From contig SKKY01000146.1 of the NCBI GenBank assembly GCA_007123515.1, positions 1 to 10,795 of the forward strand: a DNA stretch of 10,795 nucleotides, read 5' to 3'. The DNA comes from Clostridia bacterium. Lineage in GTDB: Bacteria; Bacillota; Peptococcia; Peptococcales; SKKY01. Of the stretch, positions 1-5,548 are shown piece after piece. The notes below the pieces were generated by a model. The model searched no databases and was not told the DNA's origin. It saw nothing but the letters and a program-made list of their open reading frames with translations. A program made the position numbers and the translations under genes. The first letter of the stretch is position 1. Each line of letters starts with the position of its first letter.

Positions 1-342
1 AGCCTGCTTTCTTTGTAGGCTTTGATTGCCATTAATAATGGTCAGAATTTCTTCCTCTATCATTTGCAGGGTGTCAAGCTTTTCAGTATAAGAAGCATCA
101 AAAGCTTCGACTTCATCGACCTTATCCTTATATTCTTCTTTTAGCTCCTCATCTTCGATCATGACCATCAGTCTGCGTACCTTTCTTAACTGGTACGAAT
201 ACGCTCTTTCATCAGTTTCCAGTACCGTCGTAATCTGCACCTCTCCCGGTCCGGCCTGTCCGTTTTCTGTTACCACAGCAAATGATATACTGCTGAAAAA
301 GAAAAATAAAATCAGTAATACAATAGGGGTTTTTCTTTTCAT
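1..342 (-). CDS. Secreted protein of unknown function, C-terminus cut by the window edge
   Basis: The reading frame opens with ATG at 342 and stays open for 114 codons to base 1, so the C-terminus is missing. The start is supported by an AAAGGAGTGG ribosome binding site around 350-358. Residues 1-22 look like a signal peptide: MKRK is followed by a hydrophobic core rich in I, L and F, then Ser-Phe-Ala, a plausible signal peptidase I site. The mature part is polar, rich in E, D and K from about residue 55 onward (for example EDEELKEEYKDKVDEVEA), and looks helical or coiled-coil. I recognise no domain in the visible part. It lies 68 bp downstream of the amidase gene on the same strand, with no clear terminator between, so it could be co-transcribed with the cell-wall cluster. 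The protein is probably exported; its function is unknown. Confidence 0.75.
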   Translation of the reverse strand, partial: MKRKTPIVLLILFFFFSSISFAVVTENGQAGPGEVQITTVLETDERAYSYQLRKVRRLMVMIEDEELKEEYKDKVDEVEAFDASYTEKLDTLQMIEEEILTIINGNQSLQRKQA

Positions 343-410
343 ATTTTTCCACTCCTTTTTTAACTGGCATCTTCCCTTTACCTTTAAAAAATATTCTTTA
401 AACTACTCTT
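343..410 (-). other. Gap between amidase gene and secreted-protein gene
   Basis: This 68-bp stretch holds the ribosome binding site of the leftmost gene and otherwise AT-rich sequence. Two TTTAAA palindromes occur on the minus strand, but I see no GC-rich hairpin with a T-run and no convincing -35/-10 pair. Read-through from the amidase operon is therefore possible. Confidence 0.4.
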
Positions 411-851
411 TCAATTAATATGGCTGTAGAAGTAGCTTACAGGAAAAAAACGGCCGGGACAAAGTGTACTGGCTCCAACAACATTTCCATGCAATTCGAC
501 CATGTTTTTTGTTATGGCATACTTTTGTTGCAGTTGTTTTACCAGGATCAGTAATGCCTGCATCTGGTACGGTGTCGGCGATTCGTGCTGAAAATTACCA
601 CTTAGACAAATGCCTATGCTTTTATGGTTTCGCTGTCCGGCCCGGCAATGAGCCCCGGTTAACTCAAGATTTCTGCCTGCCTGTACCAGACCGTCACGGT
701 CGATTACAAAATGGTATCCTATATCGCCATATCCTTTTTCGATATGCCACTGCCTTATATTATCAGCATTGATCTTATTAAAAAAAGTCCCCTGCCAGGT
801 AGCAGAAGGACTTGCTGAATGATGAATCACAATGCCTTCCCAGTATCTCAT
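411..851 (-). CDS. N-acetylmuramoyl-L-alanine amidase (Amidase_2/PGRP type, T7-lysozyme-like)
   Basis: This 146-residue protein is a single Amidase_2 (peptidoglycan recognition fold) domain, which cuts the amide bond between N-acetylmuramic acid and L-Ala of the stem peptide. The visible zinc-site pattern is H10 in IVIHHSA, H121 in LHGN and C131 in TLCPGR, with Y46 in GYHFVI. These match the family's His-His-Cys zinc ligands and catalytic tyrosine. The segment SIGICLSGNF (78-87) is the usual core strand. There is no signal peptide, transmembrane segment or wall-binding domain, so the enzyme needs an outside route (lysis, a holin-like partner) or acts in a special compartment. It starts 2 bp after the yvrJ stop, with an AAGGAG site inside the yvrJ end, implying translational coupling. 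The length resembles phage endolysins, but no other phage genes are present. Confidence 0.9.
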   Translation of the reverse strand: MRYWEGIVIHHSASPSATWQGTFFNKINADNIRQWHIEKGYGDIGYHFVIDRDGLVQAGRNLELTGAHCRAGQRNHKSIGICLSGNFQHESPTPYQMQALLILVKQLQQKYAITKNMVELHGNVVGASTLCPGRFFPVSYFYSHIN

Positions 852-853
852 CG

Positions 854-1000
854 TTATGAACTCCTTCCCTCAATAACCCCTGCTAAAGATCTGATAGAGA
901 TTGTTAAAGCATTAAGTTTTTGCTCCACTCTGACTAACAGATACGCAGAAACGACCATCGGAAATCCATAGTTGCCGATACTGATCAATATCTCTTCCAT
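854..1000 (-). CDS. yvrJ: YvrJ family small membrane protein
   Basis: A 48-residue protein with the YvrJ family pattern: a short N-terminal MEEI, then GNYGFP (9-14), a hydrophobic stretch MVVSAYLLV (15-23), then RVEQKLNALTISI. This predicts one membrane segment with a short polar tail. I place the start at ATG 1000. A longer in-frame reading from 1051 would run through the purine-rich ribosome binding site AAGGAGG (1014-1020) and has no site of its own. The 13-nt gap from that site to ATG is slightly long. The function of YvrJ proteins is not established. The size, single hydrophobic segment and adjacency to an amidase allow a holin-like role, which is inference only. It sits 93 bp after the DUF2922 gene, behind an intercistronic hairpin. 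Confidence 0.85.
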   Translation of the reverse strand: MEEILISIGNYGFPMVVSAYLLVRVEQKLNALTISIRSLAGVIEGRSS

Positions 1001-1013
1001 AAATTGTATTATT

Positions 1014-1020
1014 CCTCCTT
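1014..1020 (-). promoter_or_regulatory. Ribosome binding site deciding the yvrJ start
   Basis: AAGGAGG on the minus strand, 13 nt before ATG 1000. It lies inside the longer open frame beginning at 1051, so the longer start is unlikely. Confidence 0.7.
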
Positions 1021-1049
1021 TTTTTATTTTCGAAATATTCTCGATTAAC

Positions 1050-1079
1050 AATCAGAGGGAGCAAGAACCCCCTCTGATT
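1050..1079 (-). other. Intercistronic hairpin between DUF2922 and yvrJ genes
   Basis: On the minus strand, AATCAGAGGG (1070-1079 side) and CCCTCTGATT (1050-1059 side) form a perfect 10-bp stem around a 10-nt loop. On the minus strand no T-run follows (GTTAATCG comes next), so it is a poor intrinsic terminator for this operon. More likely it is an mRNA processing or 3'-end stabilising element, or a partial terminator, that would set the ratio of the upstream small proteins to the downstream membrane and amidase genes. A T-rich stretch follows on the plus strand, but no plus-strand gene needs it. Confidence 0.65.
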
Positions 1080-1093
1080 TAGCTTTTGTTTTT

Positions 1094-1318
1094 TTACGCT
1101 TCTTCATAGATACGGTTTACACTTCTTGTTACAATTCTTGCACCAGCAGCTGCTGCTACATCGCCTGTTGTGGTTCTAAAAGCGTTGATCGCCACGATCT
1201 GCTCCATCGCTGTTTTAACTGCCTCTTCGGTTAGATTTTCTTTTGGATCATTAATCGTTAATGAAAATCTTCTTCCGGCAACACTTACAAATTGCAATTC
1301 TAATACTGTTGTCTCCAT
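1094..1318 (-). CDS. DUF2922 family small protein
   Basis: A 74-residue protein with the pattern I associate with DUF2922: a strand VLELQFVSVAGRRFSLTI (5-22), then NDPKENLTEEAVKTAMEQI, then the C-terminal GARIVTRSVNRIYE. The alternating hydrophobic strands around a helix suggest a small soluble alpha/beta domain. There is no signal peptide or membrane segment. ATG 1318 follows an AAAGGAGG site with about 7 nt spacing, so the start is firm. It is 38 bp downstream of the DUF1659 gene, and the two proteins have the same length of 74 residues once the DUF1659 start is corrected, in keeping with genes that are usually neighbours in Firmicutes. No biochemical role is established for the family. Confidence 0.85.
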   Translation of the reverse strand: METTVLELQFVSVAGRRFSLTINDPKENLTEEAVKTAMEQIVAINAFRTTTGDVAAAAGARIVTRSVNRIYEEA

Positions 1319-1356
1319 AATCGTCCTCCTTTCCCGTTGTAATTAGTTGTGATAGA

Positions 1357-1581
1357 TTATTCCTGTTCGAGTGTCATAAGGTCATCTCTGTAAATTTCAT
1401 TGACCATATGTTGCTGAAGTCCGGAAATAATGGCAGCTAACTGATAAAAATCTTCATTTGTAAGCTCTGCTTTTATGCGTGCAAAACTTTTCTTTTTAAC
1501 AATTGCTTTTCCGTCATCATCAATCCCGGTCTGAAATTCAAGAACCATTTTTGAATCCAGTGGATTTACTAATACTGGCAT
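1357..1581 (-). CDS. DUF1659 family small protein
   Basis: A 74-residue protein resembling DUF1659: N-terminal MPVLVNPLDSKMVLEF, then QTGIDDDGKAIVKKKSF (a beta hairpin around Asp/Gly), then a helical region TNEDFYQLAAIISGLQ and an acidic tail LMTLEQE. I choose ATG 1581 over an upstream in-frame GTG at 1590, because AAAGGAGGTG (1588-1597) lies 6 nt before ATG and overlaps the GTG. It is the first gene of the cluster DUF1659-DUF2922-yvrJ-amidase, with a candidate promoter at 1608-1636 and a terminator of the preceding unit at 1694-1730. The family is common in Firmicutes, almost always beside DUF2922, and its function is unknown. It appears to be cytoplasmic. Confidence 0.85.
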   Translation of the reverse strand: MPVLVNPLDSKMVLEFQTGIDDDGKAIVKKKSFARIKAELTNEDFYQLAAIISGLQQHMVNEIYRDDLMTLEQE

Positions 1582-1587
1582 TGTTTT

Positions 1588-1597
1588 CACCTCCTTT
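1588..1597 (-). promoter_or_regulatory. Ribosome binding site deciding the DUF1659 start
   Basis: AAAGGAGGTG on the minus strand ends 6 nt before ATG 1581. It overlaps the in-frame GTG at 1590, which rules that start out. Confidence 0.85.
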
Positions 1598-1607
1598 CGA
1601 TGGCTTT

Positions 1608-1636
1608 ATCATACAGGCTTAAAGAAAATATGATAA
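1608..1636 (-). promoter_or_regulatory. Candidate promoter of the DUF1659-DUF2922-yvrJ-amidase operon
   Basis: On the minus strand, TTATCA (1631-1636) and TATGAT (1608-1613) are separated by 17 bp. The -10 matches 5 of 6 consensus bases and the -35 matches 4 of 6. It lies between the upstream terminator and the ribosome binding site and would give a leader of only about 20 nt. A vegetative sigma factor fits, but an alternative sigma factor is not excluded. Confidence 0.45.
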
Positions 1637-1693
1637 ATCACGCCCAGTCAGTAATGTGGGAGGTATAGGCTTCTTTTACAAAAAAATGGGCAT

Positions 1694-1730
1694 AAAAAAG
1701 CCGGGAATCTAATCGAAACCCGGCTTTTTT
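1694..1730 (-). terminator. Intrinsic terminator after the DUF1365-CFA gene
   Basis: AAAAAAGCCGGG (1694-1705) pairs perfectly with CCCGGCTTTTTT (1719-1730) around a 13-nt loop. The GC-rich core followed by six T residues works on both strands. On the minus strand it lies 22 bp after the stop at 1752 and separates this unit from the DUF1659 operon. Confidence 0.92.
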
Positions 1731-1751
1731 GCCATCAAACCCATAATTATT

Positions 1752-3770
1752 TTATACTTTATCAGGAAGACACCTGTTATTTGGACGAGTCATTACAAAC
1801 TGCAACAGTCCCAGGACTCTTTTGTTGAATCCAGCTTCGCAATAGCACAGATAATACTCCCAGATTCTTCTGAATTCCTCATCAAAACCCAATTCCGCAA
1901 TATGCTCTTCATTGTCTTTAAATCTTTCTCTCCACCTTCTTAGTGTCTCCGCATAATGGATGCCAAAATTTTCAAGGTGTTCCATCATAAAAGGAGATGA
2001 CTTTTGCATCGCCTCAGTTATTGCAGATAAAGAAGGAACATGACCACCCGGGAAAATGTACTTTTGAATCCAATCCACGCCATTTTTATATGATTCATAG
2101 TTTTCATCGGCAATCGTTATGACCTGCATAGCGATAAGCCCGTCCGGTTTAAGAAGACGATCCAACGATTTGAAAAAGGTTTCAAAATTCTCATGTCCTA
2201 CAGCTTCAAACATTTCAATCGAAATGATCTTATCAAATTGTCCCTCCATCAGCCGGTAGTCACGTATTTCTACTGATATATGATCTTCTAACCCTTCTTT
2301 TTTTATTCGCTCCTGAACTAGCTTTTGTTGTTCTTTTGACAAGGTTATGGTTGTCACTTTACAGCCTGTCTTTTTAACCGCTTCAACAGCCAATGTTCCC
2401 CAGCCTGATCCGATTTCCAATACATGATCCCCAGGACGGATTTGTGCAGTATCAATCATACGATGGACTTTTCTGTATTGCGCTGATTCAAGATCCTCTT
2501 CACAATTCTTAAAAATGGCACTTGAATACATCATTGAAGGATCCAGAAAAGATTCAAAAAATTCATTACTAAGATCATAATGAGCTTCTATGTTTTTTGC
2601 GCTATTTTTTATGCTGTTATGATTTAAGAGATGTTGCAGCCGGTTCGTGATTCTTGAGAAGCTTCTCCTGCTAAATTCCTGCTCATTGGCATAGGGTCTG
2701 TTATCAATAAAGATTTCCAGAACTCCAGTCAAGTCATCACAATCCCATAATTTTTTTGTATATCCCTCGCCAAAAGCAATATCTCCGTATTTTACCAGAT
2801 TCCAGAAAAAAAGATATTCATAAACATGCATCCTCACAACTTTTTCGGACTTAGGATCTCCGAATACCTTTTCCTGATGATCCGGCAAAGTCATGATGAT
2901 CTTTCCTTCTTCAAATTTTTCAAGAAAAGCAAACACTTTATTCATTGCAAATTTTTCCTTGGCTCCGATTTCCTTTACTGTCATAGACATCGGGTTACTT
3001 AACACTGGTTTCACGTATACGTTCAATCCTTTCCTTAAATATAAGTTAGCAGCTTGCTGAAGAATTCTTGGGTAATTAAGCATCGCTGTCATAGGTTTTC
3101 GTAATAGTAGTGCCCGTAAATTTGTATGATTGAGTTTTTGCGATCTTCCTTTTAGCTGGGCAAATAAAAAAGGTTCTTCTTCCTTATTAAGAAGAATCTG
3201 AATTTTTATTGACTCAGCGATTTCTGTAAAACTAAAGATATAGGTTCCTTCCATATCATTAAAAGGAGAGACATGAAATGCTTTTCTCTTACCAAAAACC
3301 CATACATTCTGGTCCGGAACTTTATTCTCCTGATCAAGAATATAGAAATGTCTTTCATGAAAGGTGTTATTTACTTCAGCAATGATGCATACGACTTCAT
3401 CATCAGCGTTGTAACAATAAAAGAAACTGACAGGATTAAAAATATAATTAAAATATCGGGGATTCGTCACTAAAAAAATATGCGTAATCTCTTTTTGATA
3501 TGGCTTGTCTTCTAGCAGTTTCAGAACTTTTTCATAGATTGTGCCGAATCCTTTGACATAGTCTGCATCGTATAACGATACAACGTTTTTTTTATTATAT
3601 GAAAACAAAGGTAACTCTTTATCGAGGTCCTCTAACGCATTTAGATTGAAAGCAAAAAAAGGCAATGGATATTTAAATATATTTTTTATTGGTTTTAAGC
3701 GGGCATGTGATACTTCTCCCACATATATTTTTGAGCTTTTGTAGCGTTGTTTATCAGCTGATTTTCTCAT
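1752..3770 (-). CDS. DUF1365 / cyclopropane-fatty-acyl-phospholipid synthase-type methyltransferase fusion
   Basis: This 672-residue protein joins two usually separate genes. Residues about 14-230 are a DUF1365 domain (start KIYVGEVSHARLKP; RYFNYIFNPVSFFYCY at 105-120; AEVNNTFHERHFY at 131-143). Residues about 240-385 are a linker. Residues about 388-665 are a SAM-dependent methyltransferase of the CFA class: AHYDLSNEFF (396-405), the SAM-binding loop VLEIGSGWGT (450-459), MFEAVGHENF (520-529), YIFPGGHVPS (571-580), and YYLCYCEAGF (639-648). Known members methylenate or methylate unsaturated acyl chains of membrane phospholipids using SAM. The position of the E. coli bicarbonate-site cysteine is serine here (MMYSSAIF, S417), and its histidine seems absent, so the product may differ from a cyclopropane. 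It overlaps the FAD gene by 4 bp (ATGA) with a weak site of its own, implying coupling. Confidence 0.9.
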   Translation of the reverse strand: MRKSADKQRYKSSKIYVGEVSHARLKPIKNIFKYPLPFFAFNLNALEDLDKELPLFSYNKKNVVSLYDADYVKGFGTIYEKVLKLLEDKPYQKEITHIFLVTNPRYFNYIFNPVSFFYCYNADDEVVCIIAEVNNTFHERHFYILDQENKVPDQNVWVFGKRKAFHVSPFNDMEGTYIFSFTEIAESIKIQILLNKEEEPFLFAQLKGRSQKLNHTNLRALLLRKPMTAMLNYPRILQQAANLYLRKGLNVYVKPVLSNPMSMTVKEIGAKEKFAMNKVFAFLEKFEEGKIIMTLPDHQEKVFGDPKSEKVVRMHVYEYLFFWNLVKYGDIAFGEGYTKKLWDCDDLTGVLEIFIDNRPYANEQEFSRRSFSRITNRLQHLLNHNSIKNSAKNIEAHYDLSNEFFESFLDPSMMYSSAIFKNCEEDLESAQYRKVHRMIDTAQIRPGDHVLEIGSGWGTLAVEAVKKTGCKVTTITLSKEQQKLVQERIKKEGLEDHISVEIRDYRLMEGQFDKIISIEMFEAVGHENFETFFKSLDRLLKPDGLIAMQVITIADENYESYKNGVDWIQKYIFPGGHVPSLSAITEAMQKSSPFMMEHLENFGIHYAETLRRWRERFKDNEEHIAELGFDEEFRRIWEYYLCYCEAGFNKRVLGLLQFVMTRPNNRCLPDKV

Positions 3771-5038
3771 AATGATATCCCAAAATATTTTCCGACTTCT
3801 ACAGCTGAGCTAACTGCATCTTCATGAAATCCATAATTAAAATAACTACCACAAAAATAGGTGTTTTGCTTTCCGTTTATCTCTTGCAAATATGGCTGGG
3901 TAAAAACGGAATCACGCGTATAAATGGGATGCTCATACATAATGGTTTTAATCACTTTTTCCCGCTCTATTTCTTTAAGGCGGTTTAGTGTCACGCAATA
4001 ATCTATAGGAGTTTCAAGCCCCTGTAACAGATTCATGTAATAAGAAAGGGATACAGGATCTTTTTCTGTGGCTTCTTTTTCTTTACAGTAATTCCAGGAA
4101 GCCCAGGCATTTCTTAGAGGAGGCAGCGCTGTGGCATCTGTGTGCAGTTCCGTTTTATTAACCGAGTACTCCCATTTTCCCAGTAGTTCCTTTTCTCTTT
4201 CAGACGGATCTGAAAGCATCCGAAGTGCCTGATCCGCATGAGCAGCAATGACAACTGCATCATACCTTTCAGAGTGATTAGATTCAGTTTCGATTTGTAC
4301 CCCTTCATCGGTTCTTATAATGCTCCTTACAGGCTCATGCAATCTGATTTGACCGCTGAATTGTTTTTCAAACGCCTGTACATAGCGATAACTACCTCCC
4401 TGAATCGTCCTCCATATTGGGCGATCTGTTAAACTCAGAAGTCCGTGATTTCTAAAAAACTTAACAAAGTTTGATGCCGGAAAATCGAGAATCTGCCCGG
4501 CCGGTGTTGACCAGATGGCTGCACCCATCGGTTTTAAATACTGATTGGTAAATACTTCTGAAAATTGATTTTTTTTTACATAGTCACCGAGTGACATCTC
4601 TTCAAGTAATCCTTTTTCCAAATCATCTAGTCCCAGCTTACCAAAACGACGAATATCAAAAAGCATCCTGTAAAATGAGGGTGTGATGATATTGATTCTT
4701 TGGGCAAAAAGACCGTTTAGGTTTGTTCCGGCATACTGAAATCCTGACATTTCATCATAATAGCTAAAAGACATATTACTTTCCCTGGATTCCACCCCTA
4801 ATTGCTCAATAAAGCGAATAAAATTTGGATAGGTATGGTCATTAAATACAATAAAGCCTGTATCAACAGGCCGGATGGTACCATCATTTTCTGTTACCTC
4901 AACGGTACGGGTATGTCCGCCGAGATAATCATTTTTTTCATAAAGAACGACATCATATTCTCTGCTTAATAAATAGGAGGCAACAATCCCTGCAACTCCG
5001 TCTCCGACAACTGCTATTTTCCCGCCCGGCTTAATCAT
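3767..5038 (-). CDS. FAD/NAD(P)-binding amine-oxidase-like protein (COG2907 type)
   Basis: A 423-residue flavoprotein. Residues 8-40 form the Rossmann dinucleotide fold: IAVVGDGVAG (8-17), acidic residue E34 ending the second strand, then GGHTRTV (40-46). PVDTGFIVFN (57-66) and the later GGSYRYV (214-220) are typical of the predicted NAD/FAD-binding amine-oxidase-like family. The C-terminal YFCGSYFNYGFHEDAVSSA region (394-412) supplies the second flavin-binding part. There is no signal peptide; it is cytoplasmic or peripheral to the membrane. Homologues recur beside DUF1365 and CFA-type genes, so it probably acts on the same acyl chain (dehydrogenation or reduction around the modified carbon), but its substrate is not known. 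ATG 5038 is preceded by a modest GCAGGTG site. It is first in its transcription unit, behind a terminator and the repeat-containing region 5064-5127. Confidence 0.88.
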   Translation of the reverse strand: MIKPGGKIAVVGDGVAGIVASYLLSREYDVVLYEKNDYLGGHTRTVEVTENDGTIRPVDTGFIVFNDHTYPNFIRFIEQLGVESRESNMSFSYYDEMSGFQYAGTNLNGLFAQRINIITPSFYRMLFDIRRFGKLGLDDLEKGLLEEMSLGDYVKKNQFSEVFTNQYLKPMGAAIWSTPAGQILDFPASNFVKFFRNHGLLSLTDRPIWRTIQGGSYRYVQAFEKQFSGQIRLHEPVRSIIRTDEGVQIETESNHSERYDAVVIAAHADQALRMLSDPSEREKELLGKWEYSVNKTELHTDATALPPLRNAWASWNYCKEKEATEKDPVSLSYYMNLLQGLETPIDYCVTLNRLKEIEREKVIKTIMYEHPIYTRDSVFTQPYLQEINGKQNTYFCGSYFNYGFHEDAVSSAVEVGKYFGISL

Positions 5039-5063
5039 TATTATGCACCTGCTTTTTTATATT

Positions 5064-5092
5064 TTGTATGTTACATTAATTGTATGTACTAC
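5064..5092 (-). promoter_or_regulatory. Direct-repeat operator candidate before the FAD gene
   Basis: On the plus strand TTGTATGT occurs at 5064-5071 and 5080-5087, a 16-bp period. On the minus strand the same region shows TGTAGT and TGTAAC 18 bp apart (12 bases between). The same octamer recurs once in the promoter of the next unit (6645-6652). These look like regulator sites placed just downstream of a possible start of transcription. The regulator is not in the window. Confidence 0.45.
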
Positions 5093-5096
5093 ATTT

Positions 5097-5127
5097 TCTA
5101 TACCATGTTTTGAAATAATACAAACAA
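5097..5127 (-). promoter_or_regulatory. Candidate promoter of the FAD-DUF1365-CFA operon
   Basis: On the minus strand, TTGTTT (5122-5127) and TATAGA (5097-5102) are 19 bp apart; TTTGTA at 5119-5124 gives a 16-bp alternative. Neither is strong. A 19-bp spacer is typical of promoters activated by MerR-family regulators, which agrees with the adjacent direct repeats but does not prove it. A second TATAAA lies nearer the gene without a good -35. Confidence 0.35.
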
Positions 5128-5139
5128 TGTTATTTTTAC

Positions 5140-5167
5140 AAAAAAAACCATGCCTCCATCGCATGGT
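5140..5167 (-). terminator. Intrinsic terminator after the 2TM-domain gene
   Basis: On the minus strand ACCATGC (5161-5167) pairs with GCATGGT (5147-5153) around a 7-nt loop, followed by a run of T residues at 5141-5146. It lies 39 bp after the stop at 5206 and separates the YcjF-2TM unit from the FAD operon. Confidence 0.82.
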
Positions 5168-5205
5168 CTAATCATTGTATCAAGCACCAGAATGCCTGTT
5201 TCACA

Positions 5206-5535
5206 TTATTTTCTATATTTTTCCATATAGGTCCGAATTTTCTCCTCTTCCCAGTTGTCTCCAAAAATACTCACCTTGCCATAGACGCTGATTGCATGTG
5301 CTGCAAGACCGATACCCCAACCAAACGTTGTCCAGTAAAACCAGAGCTGACCCGGTGATACGATCAGGTTTAACACGACAAGAGCGACATTGACAAACAA
5401 ATAGACGACCAGATGAACGTAAAAACTTTTAATCTCCTGCACTCTTTTTTTTGCCTTTTTATATAAAATTTCATCTTCATTTTCCTGATAATTTTCGTTT
5501 CTGTAATTAGTTTGTAAGTCATATTGATTACCCAT
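5206..5535 (-). CDS. 2TM domain-containing small membrane protein
   Basis: A 109-residue protein. Residues 1-35 are polar and charged, with many N, Y, E and K. Two membrane segments follow at about 37-58 and 65-86, joined by the short SPGQLW turn, and the second ends in FGWGIGLAAHAISVYG. This layout and the GWGIGL-H motif match the 2TM domain family. The tail (NWEEEKIRTYMEKYRK) is charged and helical. I choose ATG 5535 because AGGAGGAG (5543-5550) stands just before it; the longer open frame to 5664 lies within the upstream gene in another frame. The ribosome binding site overlaps the TAG stop of the YcjF-like gene, implying translational coupling. In other proteins the 2TM domain is sometimes joined to sensor kinases, but alone its function is unknown. 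Confidence 0.85.
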   Translation of the reverse strand: MGNQYDLQTNYRNENYQENEDEILYKKAKKRVQEIKSFYVHLVVYLFVNVALVVLNLIVSPGQLWFYWTTFGWGIGLAAHAISVYGKVSIFGDNWEEEKIRTYMEKYRK

Positions 5536-5548
5536 TTTTTTGCTCCTC

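Noticed and set aside
161..418. Plus-strand open frame of 85 codons
   Set aside because: It lies antisense to the signal-peptide gene at 1-342, whose minus-strand frame has a good ribosome binding site and a sensible protein; the plus-strand product has no recognisable features.
464..772. Plus-strand open frame of 102 codons
   Set aside because: It is a shadow of the amidase gene, whose zinc-site motifs make the minus strand the real one.
1050..1095. Plus-strand intrinsic terminator (hairpin plus following T-rich stretch)
   Set aside because: No plus-strand gene lies upstream, so a plus-strand terminator has no transcript to end; the hairpin is better read within the minus-strand operon.
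411..1590. Prophage remnant
   Set aside because: The amidase is endolysin-like, but there are no capsid, tail, integrase or portal genes and no attachment repeats; DUF1659, DUF2922 and YvrJ are ordinary chromosomal neighbours in Firmicutes.
4114..4432. Short open frames on both strands inside the FAD gene
   Set aside because: They overlap a conserved protein in other frames and lack family signal.
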